Of a stretch of DNA of 64,000 nucleotides, positions 24,801-31,314 are shown one piece after another (the stretch's first letter is position 1; the number at the start of each line of letters is the position of its first letter). The DNA comes from Polynucleobacter sp. AP-Jannik-300A-C4 (lineage in GTDB: Bacteria > Pseudomonadota > Gammaproteobacteria > Burkholderiales > Burkholderiaceae): contig NZ_CP061316.1 in NCBI RefSeq assembly GCF_018688335.1, forward strand, positions 1,934,165-1,998,164, written 5' to 3'. The notes beneath the pieces were generated by a model. It was not told where the DNA came from and made no database searches. It saw only the letters and a program-made list of their open reading frames with translations. A program made the position numbers and the translations under genes.

Positions 24801-25129
24801 TCAGCACACTCCTTAGCAATCGCACGCTGATTTAACTTGTTTCGCAACTGAATTTCAAACTCAGTACCGTAAAGGCTTTTTTCGCGATCTAACTTTGGAA
24901 TGTGAAACTCTCTACGCTCCTTTGTTACCTTGTCCGTAACTTCATCAGGCACAAATGTTGGTGCAGTAAAAATGAACTGAAGACTATCCACCATCTCTAG
25001 TTCCTGCTTTAAGGCTTCATAAGCGTATATAGAAAAGCAGGATGCAGCAATCTTTAGCTTTGAAGCTGGCTTGATGGACTGCCTCAAATCATCGCCAAGT
25101 AGGCGATTGATGTTATCTAGTAGCTCCAT
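21863..25129 (-). CDS. SNF2-family helicase with PLD-like N-terminus
   Basis: This 1088-residue protein has a SNF2/RapA-type ATPase. Walker A is GLGKT (279-283), the DESH box is VVIDESHNFRN, and the helicase C part contains IGTDCISEGQNLQ and QRFGRVDRIGS. The N-terminal 160 residues resemble the phospholipase-D-like domain often found in front of such helicases, although a clear HKD motif is not visible. Its presence in a type III restriction operon suggests a defence role. The start overlaps the small regulator gene by 17 bases. Confidence 0.88.
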   Translation of the reverse strand: MELLDNINRLLGDDLRQSIKPASKLKIAASCFSIYAYEALKQELEMVDSLQFIFTAPTFVPDEVTDKVTKERREFHIPKLDREKSLYGTEFEIQLRNKLNQRAIAKECAEWLRRKAIFKSNKSKAPMQQFACVQTGSVDTAYMPLHGFTAVDLGYQQGNAVSNLVNKMDDAAFTNTYLTLFEQIWNDQEKVVDVTEQICEHIASVYQENSPERIYFLMLYNIFNEFLEDLDEDVLPNDRTGYQETLIWKKLFNYQKDAATGIINKLETYNGCILADSVGLGKTFTALAVVKYYELRNKSVLVLCPKKLADNWLNYSRNLKTNIFASDRFNYDVLAQTDLSRTSGESFGTPLNRINWGNYDLVVIDESHNFRNNDAYKGKETRYQKLMNQVIREGVKTKVLMLSATPVNNRFNDLRNQLALAYEGDSESLTKKLRTTKSIEEIFRNAQLAFNNWAKLPPEQRTARAILDSLDFDFFELLDSVTIARSRKHIQNFYDTTDIGRFPDRLKPLSFHCQLTDRIDVMSFNQIFEQLSLLKLAVYAPISYILPSRMKKYEDLYDTEVDGGKGKLRQLDREKSLQALMTTNLLKRLESSVEAFRLTLASLRDSNERTLKKIEEFNKNGNIVSVTDWTEGVEDLEVDEEDIPLSDENEIGGKVKINLADMDLPSWSHELSSDLEIINALIESMQKITPDDDAKLQHLKKLIADKIKNPINVGNKKILIFTAFADTANYLYANLADDLLKHCGLHSGRVTGKDAPKSTVGKGYDFQELLTLFSPRSKEKALILPNESSEIDVLIGTDCISEGQNLQDCDYLVNYDIHWNPVRIIQRFGRVDRIGSQNTSIQLVNYWPDISLDEYINLKERVESRMMIADVTATGDDNVLSSQANDVAYRKEQLRKLQEEVIELEDLKTGISITDLGLNDFRMDLLNYVKLNGDLASLPNGMHAVIPAKPEQGLPAGAIFTLRNRNDGVNVNQHNRLHPYYLVYVDVVGNVVANHTEVKPLLDLVRANCKGQSEPLLEMCKQFNKETADGRKMGVYSELLSLAIKSMIEVKEEKDLDSLFTSGKTTALVNAIAGIDEFELVAFIVVQG

Positions 25130-25295
25130 GCTTCCTCTTTTGAGTTGGCTTACCAGTCTCGTCTACTTTACTCACGACTGCTTTCATATGCTCACGAAGC
25201 ACTTGAGCTGCTGGCACATCTAATTTTTGACAAGCCGCTACAAAAGCATCTCTAAGCTCCTGCTCTACTCTTATTCGCATTCCAGCGTCTTTCAT
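25113..25295 (-). CDS. Small ribbon-helix-helix-like protein
   Basis: This 60-residue protein starts MKDAGMRIRVEQELRDAFVA. The strand-helix-helix pattern matches small RHH repressors or antitoxins. GGAGG lies seven bases before ATG 25295, which is why I prefer it to the longer frame at 25325. It is the first gene of the restriction operon and overlaps the helicase start, so it may regulate the operon. The inverted repeat at 25342-25360 lies just upstream. Confidence 0.65.
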   Translation of the reverse strand: MKDAGMRIRVEQELRDAFVAACQKLDVPAAQVLREHMKAVVSKVDETGKPTQKRKHGATR

Positions 25296-25341
25296 ACCGC
25301 CTCCGTGTCTCCAATGTGTATCCACTGTACTACACGAGCGT

Positions 25342-25406
25342 CCAGTCTTTAGACGCTAGCGAAATTAAGTAAATGATTTTTCATAGGCTCACTCTATGAG
25401 CCTATG
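25342..25406. promoter_or_regulatory. Operator region of the restriction operon
   Basis: Two inverted repeats lie between divergent genes. GCGTC-N9-GACGC at 25342-25360 is related to palindrome A. A perfect ten-base repeat CATAGGCTCA/TGAGCCTATG with a five-base loop lies at 25382-25406. The second could also be an RNA hairpin in the leader of the plus-strand gene. Confidence 0.6.
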
Positions 25407-25449
25407 AACCTCTAATCTCAACCCATCCCTTCAAACCAGGAGATTAGCC

Positions 25450-25764
25450 ATGAGATACCTACTCACCATATTTTTACTTGCTCAAGTAGCTTTATATGCG
25501 CAAAAGAGCTTTGCTCAAGTAACTAATTTAGACAATTCACCCTACAACATGCAAAACAGCCAATACAACATGGAGAACTCACCCTACAACATGCGCAACA
25601 GTCCATACAACATGGACAACAGCGCATATAACGCCAGCGCCAAGAATGGGGTTTACGACAATACGGGCAATCGAATTGGGTATGAAGTTAAAGCCCCAAG
25701 CGGGGTAACCAACTACTTTGACAACTCTGGCAATCGAATTGGGTATACCCCATCCAAACGGTAG
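25450..25764 (+). CDS. Secreted repeat protein with NSPYNM repeats
   Basis: This 104-residue protein has a signal peptide (about 1-22, ending SFAQ) followed by five tandem heptad-like repeats of the type N-S-P-Y-N-M-x (residues 28-60). Two copies of NxGNRIGY follow (about 71-79 and 92-99). It is probably exported to the periplasm or surface. The function is unknown. The tandem repeats could vary in number between strains. Confidence 0.7.
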   Translation: MRYLLTIFLLAQVALYAQKSFAQVTNLDNSPYNMQNSQYNMENSPYNMRNSPYNMDNSAYNASAKNGVYDNTGNRIGYEVKAPSGVTNYFDNSGNRIGYTPSKR

Positions 25765-25768
25765 CGCC

Positions 25769-26014
25769 ATGATTTCCAGCGCAATCATCCTAAGCATCTT
25801 GGTTCCATTGCAAATTTCGCTTAAAGACCCAAGATTTGAACCATTTATTGTCAAGGCAACCATTGATGCTGCAATTATTGCTGGTTTGCCAGCATCGAAA
25901 GCAGCTAAAAAATATGCTCTTATCAGCCAAACTTCTGAATCCTTAGCAAAGGCATCAAATCAAGCGCCTGAGATCGTAAGCGGAAGAAAACTATTTTTTA
26001 GACGATATTTTTAG
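25769..26014 (+). CDS. Hypothetical small protein, 81 residues
   Basis: Starts MISSAIILSILVPLQISLKD only four bases after the stop of the repeat protein. One N-terminal hydrophobic segment, an alanine-rich helix (PASKAAKKYALISQT) and a basic end (KLFFRRYF) are visible. It may be translationally coupled to the gene before it. Weakly supported. Confidence 0.4.
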   Translation: MISSAIILSILVPLQISLKDPRFEPFIVKATIDAAIIAGLPASKAAKKYALISQTSESLAKASNQAPEIVSGRKLFFRRYF

Positions 26015-26144
26015 TTTCTAGTATTAATTTTTACATAAGAATGGTTAAATCAATTCTTAACTTTTAACCTCACAATAATGACATTAGTTCTAATTATCTT
26101 ATCTCTCATCGTGGTCATACTAAGACTTCTCATGTAAGGCCTCT

Positions 26145-27128
26145 ATGGGTGACATGGAGCGACTCCACAAAATCAAGTACATGATTCAAGCACGTCAATG
26201 CGTTCCGCTGAATGACTTTCTTAACGAACTCGAAATATCAAAAGCGACATTCAAAAGAGATCTTGAATATCTACGAAGCAGAATGAATGCTTCCATTGTT
26301 TACGACCGATTCAAGGGTGGTTATTGTTTTGATGGACAAGTTGTTGGCGAAAAGATTGAGCTTCCAGGGCTATGGTTTTCCGAGAAAGAAGCTACTGCAC
26401 TAGTTCTCATGCAACACCTTCTATCGGGCTTAGATAAGGGAGGTTTAATTGAACCCCACATTGCTCCGCTTACCTCAATCATTGATGGCATTCTTGGACA
26501 GAGCAATACGCCAGCCAAAGAACTACGTAAAAGACTAAAAGTATTTGGGATGTCTGCCCGCAAAGGTTCAATTGAGAACTTCGAAGAAATAGGAAGCGCA
26601 CTACTCAAGCGCAACCGATTGCAAATCACCTACTACGCCCGCGGTACTGATGAAACTACCGAGCGAGAAATATCACCACAACGCCTAATCTTTTATAGAG
26701 ATAACTGGTATTTAGATGCTTATTGCCATTTGCGAAAAGACTTAAGAAGCTTTGCTCTTGATGGCATCAGCAAAGCAATCATTACGAATACAAAGTCAGA
26801 AGAGATTTCTGAAAAACAATTGCATGAACACTTTGCTGAAAGTTATGGAATCTTCTCGGGCAAAGCCAATCAAAGGGCTAAGCTCAAGTTCTCTCCCGAA
26901 AAAGCAAGGTGGGTTAGCAGTGAGACTTGGCATGGACAGCAAGTAGGCTCTTTTGACAAAGAAGGCAATTATCTTTTGGAGTTTGATTACAACCAAGATC
27001 CTGAGCTTGTCATGGATATATTGAAATATGGGGCGGGGGTTGAAGTCTTGGCGCCAGCAAGCTTACGCAAGCGAGTCAAGGATGAGCTAACCAAGGCTTT
27101 AAAGAATTACCAAGCGTCCCGTAACTAG
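26145..27128 (+). CDS. WYL-domain transcriptional regulator
   Basis: This 327-residue protein has an N-terminal winged helix (about 5-65, with the recognition segment ISKATFKRDLEYLRSR), then a WYL domain around residues 150-225 (ISPQRLIFYRDNWYLDAYC) and a WCX-type C-terminal part. WYL regulators often control defence genes in response to nucleic-acid ligands. It lies about 1 kb from the restriction operon and could control it. ATG 26154 is an alternative start. The last four residues and the stop (ASRN, TAG) are encoded by palindrome A itself. Confidence 0.88.
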   Translation: MGDMERLHKIKYMIQARQCVPLNDFLNELEISKATFKRDLEYLRSRMNASIVYDRFKGGYCFDGQVVGEKIELPGLWFSEKEATALVLMQHLLSGLDKGGLIEPHIAPLTSIIDGILGQSNTPAKELRKRLKVFGMSARKGSIENFEEIGSALLKRNRLQITYYARGTDETTEREISPQRLIFYRDNWYLDAYCHLRKDLRSFALDGISKAIITNTKSEEISEKQLHEHFAESYGIFSGKANQRAKLKFSPEKARWVSSETWHGQQVGSFDKEGNYLLEFDYNQDPELVMDILKYGAGVEVLAPASLRKRVKDELTKALKNYQASRN

Positions 27129-27187
27129 ACGCCGAATAAAGTTGTTCTATTTAGAACAGACAATTAACTATCCTCTATCTATCGAGG
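27114..27187 (+). repeat. A-B-C repeat unit, copy 1
   Basis: In order: palindrome A (27114-27132), an eight-base spacer, palindrome B (27141-27158), then C, tcctctatctatcgagg (27171-27187). The WYL stop codon (27126-27128) is inside A. C resembles the tRNA-Phe plus-strand run AATCCTCTGCTCTACCGA with small differences. Confidence 0.8.
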
Positions 27188-27221
27188 GCTAATAGATAGA
27201 GGTGCTTTAAGTTAATAGTCT

Positions 27222-27611
27222 TTATTGGTGATATCTATATTCCTGAGTTTTGCCACCATAGCCATAGGCCGTAGCTCGTACATCTGCCACATATACATAG
27301 CTTTCCTCGTGTAAGTTCCCTAGTATTTTCTCAAATCCTGCAAAAGCTTCTTTGATGTATTGAGCTTTTTCATCTTTGGTATTCGTTTCATCCGTAACCT
27401 TGATATCAAAATAAAAACTGTTTTTATTCTGCTCACTTAATAACTTACCGCCAACGATCCAGCAGTCCCTGTCTATATAGTCAATCGCAATAGCAGTAAC
27501 TTCTCGCTTCTTTTTCAAGATTCGCGATGTTATGTCTAAAAGCAAATCAGTAACCTGCTTAGTTGTTTCAGCACTCTTTGTTCCGCTTATCTTTACATTC
27601 AATATGGGCAT
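27222..27611 (-). CDS. Tautomerase family protein (4-oxalocrotonate tautomerase-like)
   Basis: This 129-residue protein starts MPILNVKISG with the N-terminal proline after the methionine that acts as catalytic base in this superfamily. It has KQVTDLLLDITSRIL and AIDYIDRDCWIVGG, as in tautomerase-like proteins. It is about twice the length of short 4-oxalocrotonate tautomerases. The operator motif at 27625 also stands before the MarR gene, so the two are probably co-regulated. Confidence 0.8.
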   Translation of the reverse strand: MPILNVKISGTKSAETTKQVTDLLLDITSRILKKKREVTAIAIDYIDRDCWIVGGKLLSEQNKNSFYFDIKVTDETNTKDEKAQYIKEAFAGFEKILGNLHEESYVYVADVRATAYGYGGKTQEYRYHQ

Positions 27612-27624
27612 TTGTTTCTCCTAA

Positions 27625-27643
27625 TTAGTTAGCTATACAACCA
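27625..27643. promoter_or_regulatory. Predicted MarR operator before tautomerase
   Basis: TTAGTTAGCTATACAACCA; the same motif with two changes is at 28100-28118 before the marR-like gene. AGTTagctatrCAACT has the spaced inverted-repeat form of MarR sites. Confidence 0.65.
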
Positions 27644-27666
27644 TTCATTCAAAAAAAATGGGGGCA

Positions 27667-28080
27667 CTACAAAATCTCGCTAATTCCCCTTAACTTACCT
27701 ACGACATCTAAAAACTCATCTGAGCCCAAGAGCTTCTTAAACTTCTTGGTGACCTCGCCGCTAGCCGCATTCAAACCATCTTTCATGGCCTTTGCCTTTC
27801 TTGTGGGATGAACTTCAATCTCACGAGCATCGTCAGGCGATGGCCTTCTTTCAATTAGTCCTAGCTTCTCCAGTCCATCCAATCCTCTAGAGGCTGTAGG
27901 TTTGGTGATATTCATTTCCTTTGCCAAAGCATTTTGGTAGGACTGGGGCTTTTCTAATATCACCCTCAACATAAATGCCTGGGATGGCGTCAAACCAAAT
28001 GGCTTAAACGCTATAGTCCATTCCCGCTCTAGCTTACGAGCCAATGAAGTGGTATTGAAATAGAGGCATTGTTCAAACAT
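27667..28080 (-). CDS. MarR-family transcriptional regulator
   Basis: This 137-residue winged-helix regulator has the segments TPSQAFMLRVILEKPQSYQNALAKEM, ITKPTASRGLDGLEKLGLIERRPSPDD, and a dimerisation helix at each end. MarR proteins usually repress themselves and a neighbour and respond to small phenolic or electrophilic compounds. The gene follows the same direction as the tautomerase gene but has its own operator copy at 28100. Confidence 0.88.
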   Translation of the reverse strand: MFEQCLYFNTTSLARKLEREWTIAFKPFGLTPSQAFMLRVILEKPQSYQNALAKEMNITKPTASRGLDGLEKLGLIERRPSPDDAREIEVHPTRKAKAMKDGLNAASGEVTKKFKKLLGSDEFLDVVGKLRGISEIL

Positions 28081-28099
28081 AGGCTCACTTTAACATGTT

Positions 28100-28118
28100 T
28101 TAGTTAGCTATGCAACTA
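28100..28118. promoter_or_regulatory. Predicted MarR operator before the marR-like gene
   Basis: TTAGTTAGCTATGCAACTA, 20 bases upstream of the MarR start codon. Compare 27625-27643. A B-like palindrome TTCCATTTGGAA lies further right at about 28133-28145. Confidence 0.65.
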
Positions 28119-28201
28119 ATATTAAGGATTTATTCCATTTGGAACAAACTTGCTAGTAATCACTAAACCTGGGAAGATTCTAGTAATTAAAAGGAATTTA
28201 A

Positions 28202-28402
28202 ATGGAAATGGTTCGAGTTGTGTCTAGTGCAATGGATGCCGTGGGCTACGATAAAGATAAACAACAACTGTTTATTACGTTCAAACAGGGTGATACCTAT
28301 ACTTTTTGCAGAGTTCCCGAAAGTATTCACCAAGGCCTACTGTCTGCAGGATCAAAAGGTAGTTACTACGATAACTTTATAAAAGATAAGTTTGACTGTT
28401 AA
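28202..28402 (+). CDS. KTSC-domain protein
   Basis: This 66-residue protein consists of a single KTSC domain: VVSSAMDAVGYDKDKQQLFITFKQGDTYTF then VPESIHQGLLSAGSKGSYYDNFIKDKF. KTSC domains occur alone or fused to mobile-element and RNA-related proteins; the function is unknown. AAAGGA precedes the start. Confidence 0.82.
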   Translation: MEMVRVVSSAMDAVGYDKDKQQLFITFKQGDTYTFCRVPESIHQGLLSAGSKGSYYDNFIKDKFDC

Positions 28403-28429
28403 TTAGCTCAAACATAAGATAGGTTAAAA

Positions 28430-28600
28430 ATGCTCTACGCTTTTGTGCTTTGGCTCATTCTTATTGGTGGAGGTCATTTACTTGTCAGACTTGAAAATGC
28501 TCCCGAGCAAATCAAAGATTTAGCCAGCTGGCTTATTGGGGCTGGCTATATTGGCGCAGTAATATCCATTCCCTTATTTGCGATCAGCTCAGGACGCTAA
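28430..28600 (+). CDS. Small two-span membrane protein, 56 residues
   Basis: Starts MLYAFVLWLILIGGGHLLVR and has two hydrophobic segments (about 2-18 and 33-52). It has AGGTT upstream and stops before the Cys-rich gene. No family is recognised. The regular spacing in the gene run supports it. Confidence 0.5.
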   Translation: MLYAFVLWLILIGGGHLLVRLENAPEQIKDLASWLIGAGYIGAVISIPLFAISSGR

Positions 28601-28632
28601 CCTCTGTCTATCTAACCCCGTAGAATCAAGGC

Positions 28633-28824
28633 ATGAAAAAGGAAGATATTGGAACGATTTGCCCAGTTTGCGGAAGGGCTAACGACTGCCAAATAGGTGG
28701 TGACAAAAAATGCTGGTGTTTTGATATGTCCGTAAACAAGGCAAAACTTGAACAAGCACTCAAAGACAAATCAAAAGATCAATGCTTGTGTAGGAACTGC
28801 TTAAAGAAATTAAGCGTTCAGTAA
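28633..28824 (+). CDS. Cysteine-rich CWC family protein
   Basis: This 63-residue protein has seven cysteines in the CPVCGRANDCQ...CWC...CLCRNC pattern of the CWC family, probably binding a metal. The stop codon (28822-28824) lies in the centre of the A-related palindrome at 28812-28835. Confidence 0.82.
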   Translation: MKKEDIGTICPVCGRANDCQIGGDKKCWCFDMSVNKAKLEQALKDKSKDQCLCRNCLKKLSVQ

Positions 28825-28835
28825 CTGGACGCTTA
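28812..28835. repeat. A-related palindrome over the CWC stop codon
   Basis: AAGCGTTCAG-TA-ACTGGACGCTT is almost fully symmetric around the stop codon. It could act as a terminator hairpin (no T run) or a recombination site of the A type. Confidence 0.6.
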
Positions 28836-28935
28836 AGCCCACCTTTCTCATCATCCCCAAGGTTTAGCAGCACTTGTTGCTAGATTGAATAATACCTTAT
28901 ACAATACTATTAATCGTGTTATTTAGGGGGTGATT

Positions 28936-29202
28936 ATGGGTGCTGTCGTAGCCAATGATTTAAAAACTAAAGGTATCAAAGCCATTGAAGACGCTTTACT
29001 AGGTCAACTAGAGGCGCCTGTAACTGTGCGCGGACAAGTTAAGTATGTGGTGATGAATCAGCAGCAGTATCAATATCTGCGTGAATGCGAGCTTGAAGCT
29101 GCTTTAGCTGAATCCAAAGCTGATTTAGCTGGTGGGCGCTTTGTTAAAGAAACTGTGGCGCAACATATTAAGCGTCTAAAGCAAATGAATAAGTCTGCCT
29201 AA
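28936..29202 (+). CDS. Phd/YefM-type antitoxin
   Basis: This 88-residue protein starts MGAVVANDLKTKGIKAIEDAL, with the segment APVTVRGQVKYVVMNQQQY typical of Phd/YefM antitoxins. The C-terminal helix (KETVAQHIKRLKQ) would wrap the toxin. ATG 28936 has AGGGGG in front. The stop overlaps the toxin start (TAATG). Confidence 0.85.
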   Translation: MGAVVANDLKTKGIKAIEDALLGQLEAPVTVRGQVKYVVMNQQQYQYLRECELEAALAESKADLAGGRFVKETVAQHIKRLKQMNKSA

Positions 29203-29477
29203 TGACCTGGCAGTTAATTTTTACCGAGCAATACAACAGGCGTGCCGCCAAGTTTTTAAAGCGTCATCCTGATGCTGAGGCTCAATACACCAAAGCCCTA
29301 GAACTATTAGAGCTCAATCCACATCATCCATCGCTTCGTCTTCATGGCTTGTCGGGGAAATTGGATGGCTTACAAAGTATTTCTATCAACTTGAAATATC
29401 GCATCGTCATTGAAATGATCATTACTGAAACTGAAATTGTTTTGATCAATGTTGGTGATCATGATGCTGTGTATTAA
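29202..29477 (+). CDS. RelE/ParE-superfamily toxin
   Basis: This 91-residue toxin has the RelE-like pattern WQLIFTEQYNRRAAKFLKRHP, LRLHGLSGKLDGLQSISINLKYRIV and the C-terminal VLINVGDHDAVY. The GDHDxVY end is found in YafQ/RelE-like ribosome-dependent mRNA interferases. It overlaps the antitoxin gene by one base. Confidence 0.85.
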   Translation: MTWQLIFTEQYNRRAAKFLKRHPDAEAQYTKALELLELNPHHPSLRLHGLSGKLDGLQSISINLKYRIVIEMIITETEIVLINVGDHDAVY

Positions 29478-29485
29478 GACTAGGC

Positions 29486-30052
29486 ATGGATACATTCAAT
29501 ATAATTACGGGGGTTGTTAGCTTACTAAGCTTTGCAATCCAAATGTTTGATCTATTTCCCTCATTGGGCAAAAACAGACAAACTTTTTCCATTTTAGTTC
29601 TTGGGCTGTTTTTTGGCGGTCTAGCAACCTCTTTCTCCTCCCATCAAATTCAGGTCAAGTTTGAAGTTACGGGATTGTCTTTGGTCCTTACTGCAATTGG
29701 TGTTGTAATTTTTGGGGCACTGATTGCGTCTGCATTTTCTAGCAATCAATCTAAGATAAGTGGCTATTACGCCATTGCTGGATGGGCAACGCCAATATTT
29801 TTACTTGTTTTACTTTTTGGCACACTAATTACCTCTGCGCCAGATAGTTTAAATAAAGAAAAGCAAAGGTTATCTATAAACGAATTAGATATATTAGCTA
29901 CAAATGCGCTCAAGGTTGGCGACGAAGAAAAAAGCATTTCTTACCTTGAGTCAATCAAAGCAAGACTGTCTTCTAATGACGAGAGAAGAAAATTGCTTGA
30001 TGAAAAAATTAAAGAAATAAAAAGTCAATCCCGTTTTGCCAAAACAAAATAA
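29486..30052 (+). CDS. Hypothetical membrane protein, 188 residues
   Basis: Four hydrophobic segments (about 5-22, 32-48, 62-85 and 98-115) are followed by a charged, helical cytosolic tail (KQRLSINELDILATNAL and SIKARLSSNDERRK). It starts nine bases after the toxin stop. No family is recognised. It is the last gene of island 1. Confidence 0.6.
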   Translation: MDTFNIITGVVSLLSFAIQMFDLFPSLGKNRQTFSILVLGLFFGGLATSFSSHQIQVKFEVTGLSLVLTAIGVVIFGALIASAFSSNQSKISGYYAIAGWATPIFLLVLLFGTLITSAPDSLNKEKQRLSINELDILATNALKVGDEEKSISYLESIKARLSSNDERRKLLDEKIKEIKSQSRFAKTK

Positions 30053-30058
30053 ATTGAA

Positions 30059-30236
30059 CGCTGTCGATGCCATTTGGGAAATATTCGAAACCGCTCGGAG
30101 CCAATGAATTCGGTGCTTGTAGGGCGGTGGGTCGCAACCAGCTTAGACCCAATGTGCAGAACTGTTTTAGTCCTCTATCCTACGTTTTCAATCCTCTGCT
30201 CTACCGACTGAGCTACCAGGCCAAGAGCTAAGATTA
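30059..30236. repeat. 178-bp direct repeat with tRNA-Phe 5' half, copy 1
   Basis: Nearly identical to 42057-42236. Its right part, 30185-30222, is the 38-base 5' half of tRNA-Phe on the minus strand (acceptor 5' strand, D arm and anticodon). The sequence departs from the tRNA right after the anticodon loop. It marks the right end of island 1. No intact tRNA is formed here. Confidence 0.88.
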
Positions 30237-30359
30237 TAGCGGAACTGTTTTTAAGCTACACAAAAATGTTCTCAACTGTACTGCATCGCCTTGTATTTAC
30301 TTCATTCCACGCCACATTAGGATGTTTAATCCTGCTTAACGGTGTTCTGCTTTTCCTGC

Positions 30360-30515
30360 TTACGCAGACATTGCCTTCGTTAAATTCTGCTGTGCTTTTG
30401 TCACCTTCTGCCGCTTACGCTCCGTGTCTAACGCTCGGCTGACATTGTCTTTCTGCGTTTTTAATGCGTCTAAGCGTGCTTGCTGTGGTGTGCGAGGCTT
30501 GCTAGGATTGGGCAC
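30360..30515 (-). CDS. Small basic helical protein, 51 residues
   Basis: Starts at GTG 30515 and reads MPNPSKPRTPQQARLDALKT, then a long charged helix ending KAMSA. It is a diverged relative of the 56-residue protein at 10849-11019. An in-frame TAG lies five codons upstream, so the start cannot be much earlier. The segment 30308-30345, right after its stop, also matches the tRNA-like remnants near 9697-9745. Confidence 0.5.
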   Translation of the reverse strand: MPNPSKPRTPQQARLDALKTQKDNVSRALDTERKRQKVTKAQQNLTKAMSA

Positions 30516-30524
30516 GTTGTAACT

Positions 30525-30543
30525 AATCCTCTATCTATCGAGG
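30525..30543 (+). repeat. Isolated C element of the A-B-C repeat
   Basis: AATCCTCTATCTATCGAGG, identical to the C part at 35990 and 41107; A and B are absent here. It lies ten bases upstream of the 51-residue gene. Confidence 0.7.
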
Positions 30544-30608
30544 CTTGATGTGGCGAGACTTACGAAGGGCTGCTAACGACCTTAGCCGCCACTTAAGCAA
30601 TTCTCAGG

Positions 30609-31313
30609 TTACTCATTGACCCGCCTAGATTCCTCAATGGTTTGCCCGTCTCGAATTGCATAAATGCGTTTAAATAGTGGGATAATTTTTTCATCATGGG
30701 TAACCACAATAATCGCAGTCTGATATTGACTGGCCATTTGATTTAAGATCCCCATCACCCCTAAGGCTCTTTCGCTATCCAACGGAGCTGTCGGTTCATC
30801 AGCCAAAATGACGGGCGGCTTATTAGCCAATGCTCTTGCAATAGAAACCCGTTGTTGCTCTCCACCGGATAATTCTGATGGGCTAGCATTAGCCCGATGT
30901 GCAACATCTAAAGCCTCTAGCAACTCTCTAGCGCGTGCTCTAGCAATATTGTTTGGCACTCCCGCAAGCATAGGTAAAAGAGCCACGTTATCAGTCACGT
31001 TCAGAAAGGGAATTAAATAAGGTGCCTGAAAAATAAAGCCGATTTTGTCCCTTCTGAGTGCTCTTAGGTCTTTAATTTTCCAGCCATTCTCGTAGATAAC
31101 TTCGCCGCCCAGAGTCATGCGACCTGCAGTGGGCTCAATGACTGCTCCTAGACATTTCAGTAGCGTACTTTTTCCCGATCCAGATGGGCCAATAAGCCCC
31201 ACCACTTCACCTGGAGCAATTTGCATATTGACATTTTTGAGGGCATCTACAGCAGCGTCACCATGTCCGTAAGTTTTTCTAAGCCCTTCTAATTGAATGC
31301 TGTAAGTACTCAT
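30609..31313 (-). CDS. ABC transporter ATP-binding protein (LolD/MacB type)
   Basis: This 234-residue ATPase has Walker A GPSGSGKSTLLK, signature LSGGEQQRVSIARAL, Walker B VILADEPT, and the H-loop VTHDE. The type fits FtsX/MacB-like export systems. I chose ATG 31313 with GGAGG at a good distance. It is the last gene of a three-gene operon with the permease and a HlyD-type adaptor. Confidence 0.92.
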   Translation of the reverse strand: MSTYSIQLEGLRKTYGHGDAAVDALKNVNMQIAPGEVVGLIGPSGSGKSTLLKCLGAVIEPTAGRMTLGGEVIYENGWKIKDLRALRRDKIGFIFQAPYLIPFLNVTDNVALLPMLAGVPNNIARARARELLEALDVAHRANASPSELSGGEQQRVSIARALANKPPVILADEPTAPLDSERALGVMGILNQMASQYQTAIIVVTHDEKIIPLFKRIYAIRDGQTIEESRRVNE

Positions 31314-31314
31314 A

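Larger units (their letters stand above)
9209..30236. mobile_element. Genomic island 1 on the 5' side of tRNA-Phe
   Basis: Bounded on the left by the intact tRNA-Phe and on the right by the 178-bp repeat with a tRNA-Phe 5' half. It contains two tyrosine recombinases, two toxin-antitoxin pairs, a restriction-modification operon and many small unknown genes. Confidence 0.7.

Noticed and set aside
25579..25863. Minus-strand protein opposite the NSPYNM repeat gene
   Set aside because: Its repeat pattern is simply the complement of the coding repeats on the plus strand.
30185..30222. Second tRNA-Phe gene
   Set aside because: Only the 5' half is present; the sequence leaves the tRNA right after the anticodon loop. 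The same holds for 42184-42221.
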